Below, in pieces: positions 61,555-64,000 of a stretch of DNA of 64,000 nucleotides; the first letter of the stretch is position 1, and every line of letters starts with the position of its first letter. The DNA comes from Angiostrongylus vasorum. Taxonomy: Eukaryota; Nematoda; Chromadorea; Rhabditida; Metastrongylidae. The stretch is taken from NCBI GenBank assembly GCA_018806985.1, contig JADANN010000306.1, forward strand, positions 365,501-429,500. The letters are read 5' to 3'. The notes below the pieces were generated by a model, which did no database searches, was not told the DNA's origin, and worked only from the letters and a program-made list of their open reading frames with translations. The position numbers and the translations under genes are program-made.

Positions 61555-63060
61555 TTTATAGAAGATCTGGACAGAAGCCTTCGACGAGCTCCGACGGAGT
61601 TAGTCGTCGCACTCCTACTATTGCGATATTGCAATAGAGACCCTACGAAATGCTTGCGAGCAAGACTCCAAGCTAAAAGAATTCATCGAGGTAGGTCCAC
61701 TTTAGAATGTTTCGGAGATAATCTCAGTGTAATTGATGTTCTACCCAATCAAATATGAAACAACTTTACTAAGGACCAAGAGAAAAATATCGCCTCACGT
61801 CGGTCGTCAAGATAATTGCAATCCGACGCCAGATGGAGCAGTTACATCTTCCAGACGGACAATGCAGAAATCTTCCATGATCACTGCTTTTCGATATCTC
61901 CTCAACAACCTCATACTTTTTGCTTTTGTATGAAATAAAAGAGGATGGATACATCTTCCCATCGGTACTCCTCTCCGAAATCCGTCATGCGCTTTCTTTT
62001 TAGAAGAATCGAGCAACACTAGCTTCGGACCAGATTAGATCTGAACACCTGAAGAAGTCTCCGCCAGTCCTCATAAACAGAGTGGCTCGGATCTTCACAC
62101 GTTTCCTGTCTTAATTCGAGGTCCGTACTCAATGGAACGACCAGCATGACCCAGCTGTTTTTTAGGAAGCTGACTTCCACAATACGGGCAAGTATCGCTC
62201 AATATGATCATTGCCTGTACTCTATAAGCTCTTCACTCGAGTAATCCTAAGCAGAAATCACAGAACACTTGACGAAAGACAGCCAAGTGAGCAGGCAGGC
62301 TATAACAAGACTCGATGAAGAATAGAGAAAGTACAAAAGGCCGGTGTGTCTCACTTTCATCGATTTAAATAAGGCTTTTGACTAGGTTGAGATAGAAACA
62401 ATCATGGCAGCTGGGCAGTAATGGAGTCCCTGCACAGAATGTAAAGATTCTTCGTGAGTTGTGCAAAAATTTTTTACAACCACCATTCTACTACGATATA
62501 AAATCGACGTAGAGCATGCTGTTAGGCAAGGCGATGCCAACTCACCAAAATCGTTTACCGTCTCCCTCGAGAACGTCATGCGAACGCTGGAGTACGACAA
62601 TGTATGGGAGTGAAAACCTATGGTTGGCAATTGTACCATCATCCCTTTGCTGATGACATCGTTCTCTTAACAACAAAAATTAGCCAAGCAGAAAGAATGC
62701 TTTCCGACATTGATAAGCCTTATGGAAAGATTCTCCTTCAGTGAAAACCCACAAAGACGACGTTCATGGGGAAAGCGTTAGTCTATTACGACCCATTCAC
62801 GCTAAAGAAAACGAATATCTCCTAATGCTCCAGCTACGTCCATCCTGGTCAGGAAATCAAATCAAATCAAAGGTATCTCTCCAGAGCTGACCAGGAAAAC
62901 GAGAGCGCCCAGGTAGCATTCAAGAGCATGGAGGATGTAGTGAAACAAATATCCACATCCGTGTCCTCCTTCACACTCTATGATTTATCTTCCCATAACG
63001 TATGCAAAGAAAACCTGATTACCAGCAATGCAGGTTGCAAGATCACTTGGCGTTATTCAC
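61555..63060 (+). mobile_element. RTE-type retrotransposon, lineage 1, copy C (5' part)
   Basis: Plus strand, the most decayed copy. Linker region near 61560-61940, RT motifs near 62350-62700 (IDLNKAFD-like, VRQGDANSPKSF-like, ADDIVLLTTKISQAERML-like frames). The homology stops abruptly at about 63060. Confidence 0.8.
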
Positions 63061-63510
63061 TCACTAACGGCTCTTGTTCACCGATTGTCATTCATACGCA
63101 TTACGTGTCCGGTCTACCTTATCCTTAACTGTTTGACGTACAGAATGGCATCTTTGATTTCTGGTAGTTGACGCAAGTCGGAACTGCGGATTCTTTCCCT
63201 TACTTGCGTCATATGGGATACTTCTAGCGTCGTCCTTTCGACTGCGCATTCAATAACGCTGAGTGAACTTTCAACCTGCTTACACAGCGACCAGATTTCT
63301 GACGCATACGTTAGGACAGGAAGTACCGTTAAGTCGAAAAGGTGCGCATGGAGGCAAGTGTTTTTTGTTTTCCTCACCACATCCTCGATGCTCATGAAAG
63401 CTCTGCAAGCCGCTCGTTTCTTTCTGCTCAACTCTGGAGCTAAGTTGTTCAACATGTTGATTTCCCAAACTAGATAGACAATTCGGAAGCATCGGTTTCA
63501 TCTGTTGCAC
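63060..63510 (-). mobile_element. RTE lineage 1, inverted segment
   Basis: Minus strand. It reads AAWGAF-like, FMSIEDVVRKTKNTCLHAHL, LTVLPVLTYASEIWSLCKQV and VERTTLEVSHMTQVRERIRS. It corresponds to 44640-45068 of copy A in reverse orientation and is directly fused to the end of copy C. Confidence 0.85.
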
Positions 63511-64000
63511 ACGATTGAAAGGTGTCTATTGAAAGTATTTCACGAATGTTTTGTAATATCCGTATTATATGAACAGATTCTATGTAATGGTACAAAAGCG
63601 GTCGGGAAGAAGAAAATCGAAATGTCCAAAAAACAGTGGACGAAGATCGCGCCGGAAAGCGATTCGCAGCCTAGTGTATGAGTCCAACCGCGAAGAACTC
63701 ATATGAGATTTGCAAAGACGCCTAAAGTAAATGTGTAGACTGAACGTGTATATATAACCTCTGTGATATCTAGAGACCTCCTTACTACCAAACTGAATCG
63801 GTGAACCAGACTGGCTCCACAATGGTGTAGGAGATCTCATTTCTAGCAGCGCTGTCCTATTCCATCACTTATGCATGTAACAAGCATTTTAATGTTTAAA
63901 CAAAAAATTAAATTACCGAGATAGATTAATTAAAAAAAGAAAAAATTCATAGTACACAGACCTATACTCCATGTGCCGCTTTTCGGCATACAATGTCCTC
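63511..64000. other. Right edge, no recognised feature
   Basis: Short open frames only; ends in AT-rich sequence. Confidence 0.5.

Noticed and set aside
1..64000. CRISPR arrays, bacterial operons, phage or integron features
   Set aside because: No regularly spaced repeats; introns, splice sites and eukaryotic retroelements throughout.

Overview
The window looks like nuclear DNA from a nematode, most likely a clade V (rhabditid/strongylid, hookworm-like) species. Three things support this. A minus-strand gene gives, exon by exon, a protein that lines up with Caenorhabditis elegans PLC-1 (phospholipase C-epsilon) as I remember it. The introns are bounded by nematode-type TTTCAG acceptors. The repeats are those of nematode genomes: RTE non-LTR elements, GIY-YIG Penelope-like elements, a mariner relic and SINEs. 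All identifications are by eye; no database was searched.

Gene content. One gene dominates. A plc-1-like gene runs on the minus strand from about 35.4 kb down to the left edge. I could place 34 coding exons (about 4.9 kb, about 1,640 codons). In protein order they encode a CDC25/RasGEF domain (exons at 30.2-26.2 kb), a PH-like linker (25.9-24.2 kb), a Ser/Arg-rich linker (15.0-12.5 kb), an EF-hand region (12.6-11.0 kb), the catalytic X half (11.2-5.6 kb), an acidic X/Y linker (5.4-4.5 kb), the Y half (4.8-3.1 kb), C2 (3.2-2.2 kb) and the first Ras-association domain (1.36-0.85 kb). Exon phases agree at all but one junction. The second RA domain and the stop are not visible and should lie left of base 1.

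Repeats. Introns and the right half are packed with transposable elements. I recognise at least ten Penelope-like fragments, two RTE lineages (five copies, all broken), one mariner relic, a tRNA-derived SINE of about 284 bp (nine copies), a second short retroposon family called Rep-C here (six copies), and a family of inverted tRNA-like foldback elements (five copies plus a fragment). For several of these I could read target-site duplications directly. They show nested insertions: a foldback inside a Penelope-like GIY-YIG reading frame, a foldback inside an RTE endonuclease, and Rep-C inside two Penelope-like copies. A 9.2-kb intron of plc-1 (24.2 to 15.0 kb) consists largely of this material.

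Right part (38-64 kb). Apart from repeats there are only isolated exon-like open frames with good splice sites. I could not identify any of them: plus strand at 41.6, 48.9, 52.6, 53.7 and 60.2 kb; minus strand at 53.2 kb. There are no rRNA genes, intact tRNA genes, CRISPR arrays or bacterial features.
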